64,000 bases of DNA, taken from the NCBI RefSeq assembly GCF_016907675.1, contig NZ_JAFBCJ010000001.1, forward strand, positions 2,852,001 to 2,916,000. The letters run 5' to 3'. The stretch is from Geodermatophilus bullaregiensis. GTDB lineage: Bacteria > Actinomycetota > Actinomycetes > Mycobacteriales > Geodermatophilaceae. The translations under genes and the position numbers were made by a program. Shown in pieces: positions 28,214 through 36,674 of this stretch (position 1 is its first letter; every line of letters begins with the position of its first letter). The notes beneath the pieces are model-generated. The model was not told where the DNA came from. It saw only the letters and a list, made by a program, of their open reading frames with translations, and did not search any database.

Positions 28214-28264
28214 GACCGGCGGTCTCGTGGCGATCAGCCGTCGATGGCCACGAGACCGCCGGTC
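28214..28264. terminator. perfect 18-bp stem hairpin
   Basis: GACCGGCGGTCTCGTGGC (28214-28231) pairs without mismatch with 28247-28264; the loop is 15 nt. It lies 14 bp downstream of the stop of the MerR gene (minus strand), so it is most likely its terminator. It could also insulate the kinase operon promoter. Confidence 0.65.
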
Positions 28265-28277
28265 CCGACGGTGGGTG

Positions 28278-29030
28278 TCAGCCCTGGCGGGCGGCGTTGG
28301 CCTGGACGGCGGTGCTGACCCAGTGCGCCAGCCCGGGCGCGCGCTGCTCGTAGTGCGCCGTGAACCGCTCGTCCTCGACGTACATCCGGCCGATGCCGGC
28401 GTGCATCTCCGGCGAGCAGTCGTAGAAGTCGCGGCTGATCTGCTGCCGCGCCTCCTCGGCGAGGTCCATCGCCTGCGGCGAGTCCGGCGCGACGCCGGCC
28501 CGCAACGCCGCGGCCATCCGCGCCTCGACGTCCTCGCCCTCGGCCTTCACCCGCACCCAGTCGTCCTTGGTGTAGGCGCGGGTCCTCCGCTGTGACTGCG
28601 CCCAGGCCTCGGTGTCGCCCCAGCGCTGCTCGGCCTCCGCCTCGTACTCCTCGGGCAGCCAGTCCCCGAACAGCTCGAACTTCTCCTCCGGGGTCAGGTC
28701 GATCCCCATGTGCCGTGCCTCCATCTCCTTCTCGACGGCCGCGACCATCGCCTGCGTCCGCTCCAGCCGGTCCTGCAGCAGCCGGTGCTGCCGGCGCAGG
28801 TGCTCGGCGGGGTCGGCGGAGGCGTCGTCCAGCAGGGTCGCGACCTCCTCGAGGGCGAACCCGAGCTCGCGGTAGAGCAGCACCTGGTGCAGCCGGTCCA
28901 GGTCCGCCGCCGAGTAGCGGCGGTACCCGGCCGCGGTGCGGCCCGACGGCGACAGCAGGCCGATGCGGTCGTAGTGGTGCAGCGTGCGCACCGTGACCCC
29001 GGCCAGCGCGGCCACCTCTCCCACGTTCAC
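28278..29030 (-). CDS. TipA-like MerR-family regulator
   Basis: A 250-residue regulator with an N-terminal MerR HTH (NVGEVAALAGVTVRTLHHYD, RYSAADLDRL), a long coiled dimerisation helix, and a C-terminal TipAS-like antibiotic-recognition domain (about residues 110-250; RQQISRDFYDCSPEMHAGIG, MYVEDERFTAHYEQ). TipAL of Streptomyces binds thiopeptides and activates multidrug genes and itself. The upstream region has a classical MerR promoter with 19-bp spacer and palindrome, so autoactivation is expected. Confidence 0.88.
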   Translation of the reverse strand: MNVGEVAALAGVTVRTLHHYDRIGLLSPSGRTAAGYRRYSAADLDRLHQVLLYRELGFALEEVATLLDDASADPAEHLRRQHRLLQDRLERTQAMVAAVEKEMEARHMGIDLTPEEKFELFGDWLPEEYEAEAEQRWGDTEAWAQSQRRTRAYTKDDWVRVKAEGEDVEARMAAALRAGVAPDSPQAMDLAEEARQQISRDFYDCSPEMHAGIGRMYVEDERFTAHYEQRAPGLAHWVSTAVQANAARQG

Positions 29031-29060
29031 GTGGTCCTCCCTCCCTCCCTGACGTCACCG

Positions 29061-29091
29061 AGTGCACAGCCTGACGTCGCGTCAGGGTCAA
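29061..29091 (-). promoter_or_regulatory. MerR-type promoter and operator of the TipA-like gene
   Basis: On the minus strand TTGACC (29091-29086) is the -35. It is followed by exactly 19 bp and then TGCACT as a possible -10. The spacer starts with the inverted repeat CTGACG-CGA-CGTCAG (29071-29085). An overlong 19-bp spacer filled by a palindrome is the hallmark of MerR-activated promoters. Confidence 0.7.
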
Positions 29092-29139
29092 GCCCGTTCC
29101 CGGACGGCGGGGGCGCGGTGCCGGTGTGAGGATGCCGGG

Positions 29140-30051
29140 GTGGCCGCCCAGGACGATTCCGCCGCCGACGACAGCGTCTCGCCCGAGGACCCCTTCCCGC
29201 GGCAGCGGGTGACCGTGCGCGGGACGGAGATGGCCTACGTCGACGTCGGCGAGGGCGATCCGATCGTCTTCCTGCACGGCAACCCGACGTCGTCCTACCT
29301 GTGGCGCAACGTCATCCCGCACGTGCAGCACCTGGGCCGCTGCCTCGCGCCGGACCTGGTCGGGATGGGGGAGTCGGGCAAGCTCCCCCACCCGCAGCGC
29401 GGCACCTACTCCTTCGCCACCCACGCCGCGCACCTGGCCGGCTTCCTCGAGGCCGTGGGCGTGGCCCGGCGGGTCACCTTCGTGCTGCACGACTGGGGGT
29501 CGGCGCTCGGCTTCGACTGGGCGCACCGCCACCCCGAGTCGGTGCGCGGCCTGGCCTTCACCGAGGCGATCGTCAGCCCCCTGACCTGGGCCGACTGGCC
29601 GGCCGCCGCGCGCGGCATCTTCCGCACCATGCGCGGCCCGGACGGCGAGGCCGCGGTGCTGGGGAAGAACGCCTTCGTCGAGCGCATCCTCCCGGCCTCG
29701 GTGCTGCGCGGGCTGAGCCCGGAGGCGCACGAGCGCTACCGGCAGCCCTTCCGCGAGCGCGAGGACCGCTGGCCGACGCTGGAGTGGCCCCGGCAGCTGC
29801 CGATCGAGAACGTGCCGCCACTGGTCCGCGACGTCGTCGCGCAGTACGGGGTGTGGCTGCGCGGCAGCGCCGTCCCCAAGCTGTTCCTGAACGCCGAGCC
29901 CGGGTCGATCCTGACCGGCCGCCCGCGGGCGCTGGTCCGCAAGTGGCCGTCGGTCACCGAGGTGACGGTGCCGGGTTCGCACTTCGTCCCCGAGGACTCG
30001 CCGCACGAGATCGGCCGCGCGCTGGCCGGCTGGATCCCGACCCTGCCCTGA
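29140..30051 (+). CDS. haloalkane dehalogenase-like alpha/beta hydrolase
   Basis: About 303 residues of the haloalkane dehalogenase family (HLD-II/DhaA type). HGNPTSSYLWRNVIPHV supplies the oxyanion/halide Asn. The nucleophile elbow is VLHDWGSALGF (Asp118 with Trp119), the acid is Glu142 (FTEAIV), and the base is His281 (GSHFVPEDSPHEI). The full Asp-Glu-His triad of subgroup II is thus intact. It would hydrolyse carbon-halogen bonds of haloalkanes in the cytosol. GTG 29140 gives the normal family length. It is divergent from the TipA-like regulator. Confidence 0.88.
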   Translation: MAAQDDSAADDSVSPEDPFPRQRVTVRGTEMAYVDVGEGDPIVFLHGNPTSSYLWRNVIPHVQHLGRCLAPDLVGMGESGKLPHPQRGTYSFATHAAHLAGFLEAVGVARRVTFVLHDWGSALGFDWAHRHPESVRGLAFTEAIVSPLTWADWPAAARGIFRTMRGPDGEAAVLGKNAFVERILPASVLRGLSPEAHERYRQPFREREDRWPTLEWPRQLPIENVPPLVRDVVAQYGVWLRGSAVPKLFLNAEPGSILTGRPRALVRKWPSVTEVTVPGSHFVPEDSPHEIGRALAGWIPTLP

Positions 30052-30070
30052 GCCGTCCCGGCGGCGGCGG

Positions 30071-30916
30071 TCAGGCGTCGGCGCGGGCGCGGGCCAGGTA
30101 GACCGACGGCGGCACGCCCACCACGGCGCGGAAGTCGCGGCTGAAGTGGGCCTGGTCGAACCAGCCCAGCGACGCTGCCAGGCCGGCCAGGTCGTCGACC
30201 CCGCCGGCGTCGATCGTGGCCGCGGCGTCCTGCAGCCGGTAGCGCGCCAGCACGGCCTTGGGGCTGACGCCGACGGAGCCGGCGAACAGCCGCTGCAGGG
30301 AGCGGGTGCTGGTGGCGGCGAGCGCGGCGACCTGGTCGACCCGGACCAGCGTGCGGTCGGCGGCCATCCGCTCCAGCAGCGCCTGCAGCTCCAGGTGGGC
30401 CGGCGCCGGGTCCGGGGCCAGCGGCGCGAGCGCGGCGTCGAGGACGGCGGCCCGGGCGTCGTCGTCCTCCTCGGCCAGGACGGCGTCCAGCAGCGCGCCG
30501 GGGTCGAGGCGGGGGGCGGAGAGTGGGGCGGTGCTGTCGCGGGCCGGCTGCCGCCCGCCGAAGGCGACCCAGCCGCCGGGCCGGAACTTCGCCGCCGTCA
30601 CCCGGCCGGCGCCGGCCAGGTCGACGGTGAACCGGCGGGTGACCACGCCGTGCAGCAGGACCGCCGGCAGCGCGACGCCGAACCGGGGCTCGGTGCCGTT
30701 CTCGACCGACAGGTTCACGCTCGGGTGGCTGAGCACCTCCGAGCGGAACGGCGGCAGGCCCGTCCGGTCCCAGCGCACCGACCAGTAGCGCTCGACGAAG
30801 GGTTCCAGCGCCGGGTGCACCGGGGCGTCGCGGCGCAGGCCGGTGACCCGGGCGGTCGCCGCGGGCCGCAGCACGCCGCGGGTCGTCGGGGCTGTCGCGT
30901 TCGTGCAAGACGCCAC
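30071..30916 (-). CDS. AraC-family transcriptional regulator
   Basis: A 281-residue regulator. The N-terminal half is a ligand/AraC-binding-like domain (HPALEPFVERYWSVRWD, SHPSVNLSVENG, AKFRPGGWVAFGG). The C-terminal half is an AraC HTH (VDQVAALAATSTRSLQRLFA, then LAGLAASLGWFDQAHFSRDF and VVGVPPSVYLA). This DUF6597-plus-HTH_18 layout is common in actinobacteria. GTG 30916 lies 27 bp from the divergent ATG of the VOC gene at 30944, so it probably controls that gene. Confidence 0.85.
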   Translation of the reverse strand: MASCTNATAPTTRGVLRPAATARVTGLRRDAPVHPALEPFVERYWSVRWDRTGLPPFRSEVLSHPSVNLSVENGTEPRFGVALPAVLLHGVVTRRFTVDLAGAGRVTAAKFRPGGWVAFGGRQPARDSTAPLSAPRLDPGALLDAVLAEEDDDARAAVLDAALAPLAPDPAPAHLELQALLERMAADRTLVRVDQVAALAATSTRSLQRLFAGSVGVSPKAVLARYRLQDAAATIDAGGVDDLAGLAASLGWFDQAHFSRDFRAVVGVPPSVYLARARADA

Positions 30917-30943
30917 GGCCGGAGCGTAGGCAGGCTGGCCGAC

Positions 30944-31420
30944 ATGGCGATCACGAACGGCCGTCCCGACGGCTACACCACCCTCACCCCGTTCCTCGTC
31001 TGCTCCCCGGCCGGCGAGGCGATCCGCTTCTACGGCGAGGTGTTCGGCGCCACCGTGGTCAGCCGCACGGACGGGCCCGACGGGACCGTGCCGCACGCCG
31101 AGCTCGACCTCGGCAGCGGCCGGCTGCAGCTCGGCGACCCGGCCGAGCAGTACGGGCTGGCCGCGCCGGCCCGCGAGGGCGACCGGGTGAGCAGCTCCAC
31201 CTGCATCTACGTCGCCGACGTCGACGCGGTGTTCGCCGCGGCGGTCGAGCGCGGCGCCACCGTGCGCGAGGAGCCGGCCACCTTCGTCACCGGCGACCGC
31301 TTCGCCTCGATCCACGACCCGTTCGGCCACCGCTGGGCGATCATGACCCGCGTCGAGGACGTCAGCCCGGAGGAGACCGAGCGCCGACTGTCCGAGTGGG
31401 CCTCCTCCGGCGGCCTCTGA
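30944..31420 (+). CDS. VOC / PhnB-like glyoxalase-family protein
   Basis: A 158-residue PhnB-like vicinal-oxygen-chelate protein. It begins PDGYTTLTPFLVCSPAGEAI with the PhnB pattern, has GTVPHAELDLGSGRLQLGD, and ends with DRFASIHDPFGHRWAIMTR, the classical dimeric VOC C-terminus. ATG 30944 is the first codon after the short divergent promoter region shared with the AraC gene. Enzymatic role unproven. Confidence 0.85.
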   Translation: MAITNGRPDGYTTLTPFLVCSPAGEAIRFYGEVFGATVVSRTDGPDGTVPHAELDLGSGRLQLGDPAEQYGLAAPAREGDRVSSSTCIYVADVDAVFAAAVERGATVREEPATFVTGDRFASIHDPFGHRWAIMTRVEDVSPEETERRLSEWASSGGL

Positions 31421-31436
31421 CCGTGCCGGGCCCTCC

Positions 31437-32278
31437 TCAGTCCAGTGCGCGGCGGCGGAACCCGACCAGGCCCAGGACCCCGAAGACCACCAGGAACCCG
31501 GCCAGCGCCGCGGCGCAGAGCCCGAGCGGCAGGTGCGGCACGTCCGGCGCCATCTCCGCCCGCAGCGCCTCGCTGACGTAGGTGAGGGGGTTGACCGCGC
31601 ACACCACCTGGAACCAGCGCAGCTGCTCCAGCGCCGGCCACGGGAACTGGGTGGAGCCGGTGAACAGCAGCGGGGTCAGCACGACGGCGAAGACGACGTT
31701 GATCCGGTTCGGCTTCACGAACGTGCCCATGACCATCCCCATGGAGGCGCCGACCAGCGACCCGAGCACGAGGAAGGCGGCCAGCAGCGGGACGTCGGAC
31801 CAGGTCACCGGCAGCGAGCCGAGCACCCACCAGCTGATCGGGAACATCACCAGCGCGGCCACCAGCGCCCGCAGGGTGGAGAACACGATCTTCTCGACGG
31901 CGACCAGCGCGGTCGGCAGCGGCGCGAGCAGCCGGTCCTCGATCTCCTTGGTGAACGAGAAGTCGATGACCAGCGGGAACGCGGTGTTCTGCAGCGCGGT
32001 GAGGAAGGCGGCCAGCGCGACGACCCCGGGCAGCAGGACGTCGGCGTAGGCGGCCGACGTGAAGCCGAGCTCGGTGAGCACCTTGCCGAAGACGAACAGC
32101 AGGAAGACCGGCTGGAGCACCACCTGCAGGACGAACGTGACGAACTCGCGGCCGGTGACGAAGACGTCACGCCACAGCAGCGCGGTGAAGGCCCGCCACA
32201 CGCTGGGCCGGGCGGTCCGCGGCGCCACCCCCCCGGTGGCCGGGGGGAGCGGGACCGCGGCCCGGGTGGTCTCCGTGC

Positions 32279-32282
<4 letters not shown>
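31437..32282 (-). CDS. ABC-2 type permease (DrrB-like)
   Basis: A 281-residue membrane protein with six predicted helices (first around FVTFVLQVVLQPVFLLFVFG, last FLVVFGVLGLVGF). It carries the ABC-2 family segment RWFQVVCAVNPLTYVSEALR between helices 5 and 6. It is the membrane half of a daunorubicin-type exporter. ATG 32282 overlaps the stop of the ATPase gene, so the two are co-translated and form one transporter. Substrate unknown. Confidence 0.88.
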
Positions 32283-33265
<983 letters not shown>

Positions 33266-33289
33266 TCCGCGGTCGCCGGCTGCGGCGCG

Positions 33290-33682
33290 TCATGCCGGGG
33301 GCGCAGCGGCCCTCGCCCGGGCCGCCGCGTCGACCGTGGGCACCGTCCCGGTCGACGGCACCGCGGAGTTGCCGAAGCTGGACAGCCGCGGTGCCCAGCG
33401 GCGCATCGCGGTCCGGTGCGGATCGGTCCGCGCGAAGGTCCGCATCGCGGCCTCGTCGTCCCACCACGAGACGGTCGCGAACGAGCGAGCCAGGGGCTGG
33501 GCGCGCAGCACCGCCGCACGCGCCCCCGGGGAGCGGGCGACCTGCCGCAGGATCGTCAGCGAGGTGGCCATGAACGCGGGCACGTCGCGCAGCCGGCGCA
33601 GGTGCAGCTCGGTGTAGAGGACCGTGCCCGGGCCGTCGAACGCGCGGCGGGCGGTCCAGGGCAGGTCGGGGATGACGGGCAT
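33290..33682 (-). CDS. ABM/DUF3291-like ferredoxin-fold protein
   Basis: A 130-residue protein with a beta-alpha-beta pattern (TVLYTELHLRRLRDVPAFMA, FATVSWWDDEAAMRTFARTD, HRTAMRRWAP) resembling antibiotic-biosynthesis-monooxygenase/DUF3291 dimeric alpha/beta barrels. The C-terminus is Ala-rich and disordered. It is divergent from a TetR gene, with two operator-like sites between them. It may be a small oxidase or haem-associated protein; function not determined. Confidence 0.6.
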   Translation of the reverse strand: MPVIPDLPWTARRAFDGPGTVLYTELHLRRLRDVPAFMATSLTILRQVARSPGARAAVLRAQPLARSFATVSWWDDEAAMRTFARTDPHRTAMRRWAPRLSSFGNSAVPSTGTVPTVDAAARARAAAPPA

Positions 33683-33699
33683 CGTGGCCTCCTCGGCGA

Positions 33700-33748
33700 C
33701 TTAACAGGTGTAAAGCAACGGTAGACCCGCGACTTAACGCATGTAAAG
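33700..33748. promoter_or_regulatory. paired TetR operators in a divergent promoter
   Basis: CTTAACAGGTGTAAAG (33700-33715) and CTTAACGCATGTAAAG (33733-33748) are two copies of an imperfect palindrome of the form CTTxAC-N4-GTxAAG, exactly 33 bp (three helical turns) apart. They lie between the ABM-like gene (start 33682) and the TetR gene (GTG 33758). Their A/T content stands out in this GC-rich sequence. Confidence 0.7.
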
Positions 33749-33757
33749 TCCCTTTTC

Positions 33758-34315
33758 GTGGCCCGGGACCTCCGCAGTGACCTGCTCGCGGCGGCGCGCG
33801 CCCTCGTCGAGCGGACCGGCGCGGTGGAGACCGTGTCGCTCCGGGCGGTCGCGCGGGAGGCGGGCGTCAGCGCGCCCGCCGTCTACGGGCACTTCGCCGA
33901 CCTCGGCGCCCTCCTCGACGCCGTCGTGGAGCAGGGCTTCACCGATCTCGTCGCCGCGGTCGGGGCGGCCACCGACGGGGTCCCCGATCCCGTGGAGCGG
34001 CTGCTGGCCGGCTGCCGGGCCTACGTGCGGTGCGGACTGTCGGCGCCCGGCCGCTACCGCGCGATGTTCGGATCCCGGCAGGTGCCCGCCGGCGCGGTCG
34101 CGTTCGACGTCCTGGTCGGCGCCGTCGACGCGTGCGTGCACGCCGGCCGCTCGGCCAGCCGCGACCCGCGGGCCGACGCGACCCTGGTGTGGACGGCGCT
34201 GCACGGACTGGTCACCCTGTGGGCCGGCTGGACCGACCTGCCCGGCCCGGACCTCGACGCGCAGGTCGGCGCGCTGGTCACCCGCTTGGCGCTGGTCAGC
34301 GACGGGAGCGCTTGA
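33758..34315 (+). CDS. TetR-family repressor (TetR_C-like WHG domain)
   Basis: A 185-residue TetR regulator. HTH LLAAARALVERTGAVETVSL then AVAREAGVSAPAVYGHFADL is a very clear TetR N-terminus. The C-terminal ligand domain ends with TALHGLVTLWAGW, the WHG-type effector domain. The GTG at 33758 follows the second operator copy by 9 bp, indicating autorepression. The likely target besides itself is the divergent ABM-like gene. Confidence 0.88.
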   Translation: MARDLRSDLLAAARALVERTGAVETVSLRAVAREAGVSAPAVYGHFADLGALLDAVVEQGFTDLVAAVGAATDGVPDPVERLLAGCRAYVRCGLSAPGRYRAMFGSRQVPAGAVAFDVLVGAVDACVHAGRSASRDPRADATLVWTALHGLVTLWAGWTDLPGPDLDAQVGALVTRLALVSDGSA

Positions 34316-35759
34316 CCTCGTACATCGCCGCGTCGCCGCGCCGGAGCAGGCTGTCGGGGGTGTCCCCGCGGCGGGAGAGGGCCACCCCGGTGCTCGAGCG
34401 CAGCGCCGGGCCGCCGTCGGCCGGGGCGGCCAAGGTGCGCTCGATGCGGGCGACCAGCGCGCGGGCCACGAGCTCGGTGCCCGCGCCGGGGCAGAGCACC
34501 ACGAACTCGTCGCCGCCGATGCGGGCCACGGTGTCGCCCGGGCGCACCGTGCCGCGCAGGACCGTGGCCATCCGCAGGAGGGCGGCGTCCCCGGCGGCGT
34601 GCCCGAGGGTGTCGTTGATCCCCTTGAAGCCGTCGAGGTCGCAGTAGAGCAGCACCGCGGCCAGCCCGTCGCGCTCCTGGGCGCGCAGGGCCAGCTCGAC
34701 GCGGTCCAGCAGCAGCGCCCGGTTGGGCAGGCCGGTCAGCGCGTCGTGCAGCGCCGCCTCCCGGAGCCGGGCCTCCAGCTCGCGCTGGTCGGTGACGTCC
34801 ATCGACGCGAGGACGGCGCCCGCCGGGCGGCCCTGCCCATCGACCACCAGCGCGCCCGAGGAGCGCAGCACCCGCAGGCGCTCACCGGGCCGGGCGATGG
34901 CGATCTCGGCGTCGTGCACGCGGCCCTCGGTGAACACCCGGGCCAGCGGCACCTCGTGCGGCTCCAGCGGGCGGCCGTCGGGCGTGCACAGGTCGAACGC
35001 CGTCGCGACGTCGCCGTACGGGTCCGCCGCGCCGGCCGGGCCCGGGACGTCGCCGTCGGCCAGGCCGTGCCACCGGCGGCCGACCCGGTTGCACAGGGTG
35101 ATGCGTCCCTCGGCGTCCGCGGCGACCACGCCGACCGGCAGCGCCTCCAGCAGCGCCCGGGTGAACGCCTCGGAGCGGGCCCGGTCGGCGGCGGCCGCCT
35201 CGGCCTGCTCCCGTGCGGCGGAGCTGGCGACGGCGAGGTCGGCGAGCTGGGCGGCCTGCCGGCGCCGCTGCAGCAGGGCGACGACGACGGCGGCGAGGTC
35301 GGCCAGGCGCTCACCCGTCGCGGGGGCGAGGGCGTGCGGTGCGGTGTCGAACACGCACAGGGTGCCGACGAGGGCGCCGTCGACGACGAGGGGGGCGCTG
35401 GCGTAGGCGCGGACCCGGGCGTACCGGCCGTCCACCCAGGGGCTGGCCGCGTGGACGGGGTCGGTCGAGAGGTCGTCGTGCGCCCGGACGGCCGGCGCGT
35501 CGGCGTTCACCACCGAGCAGAGGGACTCCTCGCGCGCCGTCGTCGCGCCGGGGAAGCCGTGCGGCGCGATCTGGTGCTGGGAGCAGTCGTCGAGCACGTT
35601 GACGGTCGCGAACGGCATGCCGGTGACCGCGGCGGCGATGCGGACGACGGCGGCGAGCTCGGCGTCGTGGTCCAGGTCCTGGACGTCGAGGCCGGCCGGC
35701 AGCCGCGTCCGCCGGGCGCACGGGCCGGTCGCCTCGTCGGGGAGCGTCGGGACGGTCAC
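34296..35759 (-). CDS. GAF-PAS-GGDEF diguanylate cyclase
   Basis: A 487-residue cytosolic signalling protein. A GAF domain (about 25-165; VTGMPFATVNVLDDCSQHQI, SLCSVV, GTLCVFDT) is followed by a coiled segment, a PAS domain (about 190-310; ALPVGVVAADAEGRITLCN) and a GGDEF domain (about 330-487). The active site is RIGGDEFVVL, near 415-419, and an RxxD product-inhibition site (RPGD) sits five residues before it. It should make c-di-GMP from two GTP. GTG 35759 or 35777 can start it. The 3' end overlaps the convergent TetR gene by 20 bp. Confidence 0.88.
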   Translation of the reverse strand: MTVPTLPDEATGPCARRTRLPAGLDVQDLDHDAELAAVVRIAAAVTGMPFATVNVLDDCSQHQIAPHGFPGATTAREESLCSVVNADAPAVRAHDDLSTDPVHAASPWVDGRYARVRAYASAPLVVDGALVGTLCVFDTAPHALAPATGERLADLAAVVVALLQRRRQAAQLADLAVASSAAREQAEAAAADRARSEAFTRALLEALPVGVVAADAEGRITLCNRVGRRWHGLADGDVPGPAGAADPYGDVATAFDLCTPDGRPLEPHEVPLARVFTEGRVHDAEIAIARPGERLRVLRSSGALVVDGQGRPAGAVLASMDVTDQRELEARLREAALHDALTGLPNRALLLDRVELALRAQERDGLAAVLLYCDLDGFKGINDTLGHAAGDAALLRMATVLRGTVRPGDTVARIGGDEFVVLCPGAGTELVARALVARIERTLAAPADGGPALRSSTGVALSRRGDTPDSLLRRGDAAMYEVKRSRR

Positions 35760-35820
35760 GGGAGGGGCAACGGCGGGCACGGCCGGCCGCTGCAGCGCCC
35801 GCGCCGGGCGGGTCCCCCGA

Positions 35821-36420
35821 TCAGGTGAGGGCGCGGACGGTCTCCACGACGGCGAAGACGGCGAAGACGACGAACAGCACCGCGGCCACCCGGCGGATGA
35901 GCGCGATCGGCAGCCGGTCGGCCAGCGTCTTGCCCAGGAAGACCGCGAGGCCGGACACGGTGAGCAGCGCCGCCCACGCGCCGACGAACACCGACAGCGG
36001 CTCGTCGAACCGGGCGGCCAGGCCGGCGGTGGCCAGCTGGGAGAGGTCGCCCCACTCCGCGGCGAACAGCACCCCGAAGGAGACGGCGGCCGCGCGCAGG
36101 AACGACGTCCGCTCGCGGGTGGCGGCCGCCTCCCCGCCGTCCTCCGGCCCCTCCGACGCGCTGCGCCACAGCAGCACCGCGCCGACGAGGAACAGCACCG
36201 CCACGACGCCGCTGACCAGCGCCTGCGGCAGCAGGCTGAGCAGGCTCCCGGCCGTGACCGCGATGGCCACCTGCAGGCCGAACGCGGTGCCGACGCCGAC
36301 GAAGACCGGCAGGGGCGCGAAGCGGGTGGCCAGCACGAGGCTGGCGAACAGCGTCTTGTCCGGCAGCTCGACGGGCAGGACGAGGGCGAACGCGGTCGCG
36401 ACGACCGACAGGACCAGCAC
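35821..36420 (-). CDS. TMEM165/GDT1-family (UPF0016) cation transporter
   Basis: A 199-residue inner-membrane protein with six helices in two homologous halves. The UPF0016 motifs appear as VELPDKTLFASLVLATR in the first half and AAEWGDLSQLATAGLAAR in the second; both E-x-x-D cores are kept. Bacterial members (MneA/MntX type) export manganese. A yybP-ykoY Mn2+ riboswitch lies directly upstream, which supports a Mn2+ export role. The longer frame from 36513 overlaps the aptamer, so GTG 36420 is chosen, preceded by GGAAGAGAG. Confidence 0.88.
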   Translation of the reverse strand: MLVLSVVATAFALVLPVELPDKTLFASLVLATRFAPLPVFVGVGTAFGLQVAIAVTAGSLLSLLPQALVSGVVAVLFLVGAVLLWRSASEGPEDGGEAAATRERTSFLRAAAVSFGVLFAAEWGDLSQLATAGLAARFDEPLSVFVGAWAALLTVSGLAVFLGKTLADRLPIALIRRVAAVLFVVFAVFAVVETVRALT

Positions 36421-36489
36421 TCTGAGGACTCTCTTCCGCTCGGCACCGCCGGGCGGAAGCGGGTGCCTCCGACCGGCAGCGGCGCACAC

Positions 36490-36602
36490 TGCCAGGCCGA
36501 AGGTCTCGCCCACCCACGCCGGGACGTGGGCCCACTGACCGGGCGGCCACCGCGGTGGCGCGCCAGCGTGTCGACCAGCGGACGGGGGGCTACTCCCCTT
36601 CT
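36490..36602 (-). promoter_or_regulatory. yybP-ykoY manganese riboswitch
   Basis: On the minus strand the leader begins AAGGGGAGTAGCC (from 36600), the invariant 5' block of the yybP-ykoY aptamer, and about 85 nt later has GCGAGACCTTCGGCC (36509-36495), the invariant 3' block, with GC-rich arms between. A 7-bp hairpin CTTCCGC / GCGGAAG (36459-36433) follows and covers the ribosome-binding region, a plausible expression platform. The downstream gene is a predicted Mn2+ exporter, exactly the regulon expected. Confidence 0.85.
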
Positions 36603-36662
36603 CGGCCGCCGAGCCTAGCCGACGGGGGCGGAAATCCCGCTGCGCGACCGGGTGAGCCCGGT

Positions 36663-36674
36663 TACCGTGCGCCC
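36663..36674 (+). promoter_or_regulatory. candidate leaderless promoter of the MFS gene
   Basis: TACCGT (36663-36668) is followed after 6 nt by GTG at 36675, which starts the MFS reading frame; that frame carries a TGA at codon 5. Confidence 0.45.

Noticed and set aside
36421..36513. Extra 31 N-terminal residues for the TMEM165/GDT1 gene
   Set aside because: This stretch is the 3' part of the manganese riboswitch and its expression platform; family length fits GTG 36420.
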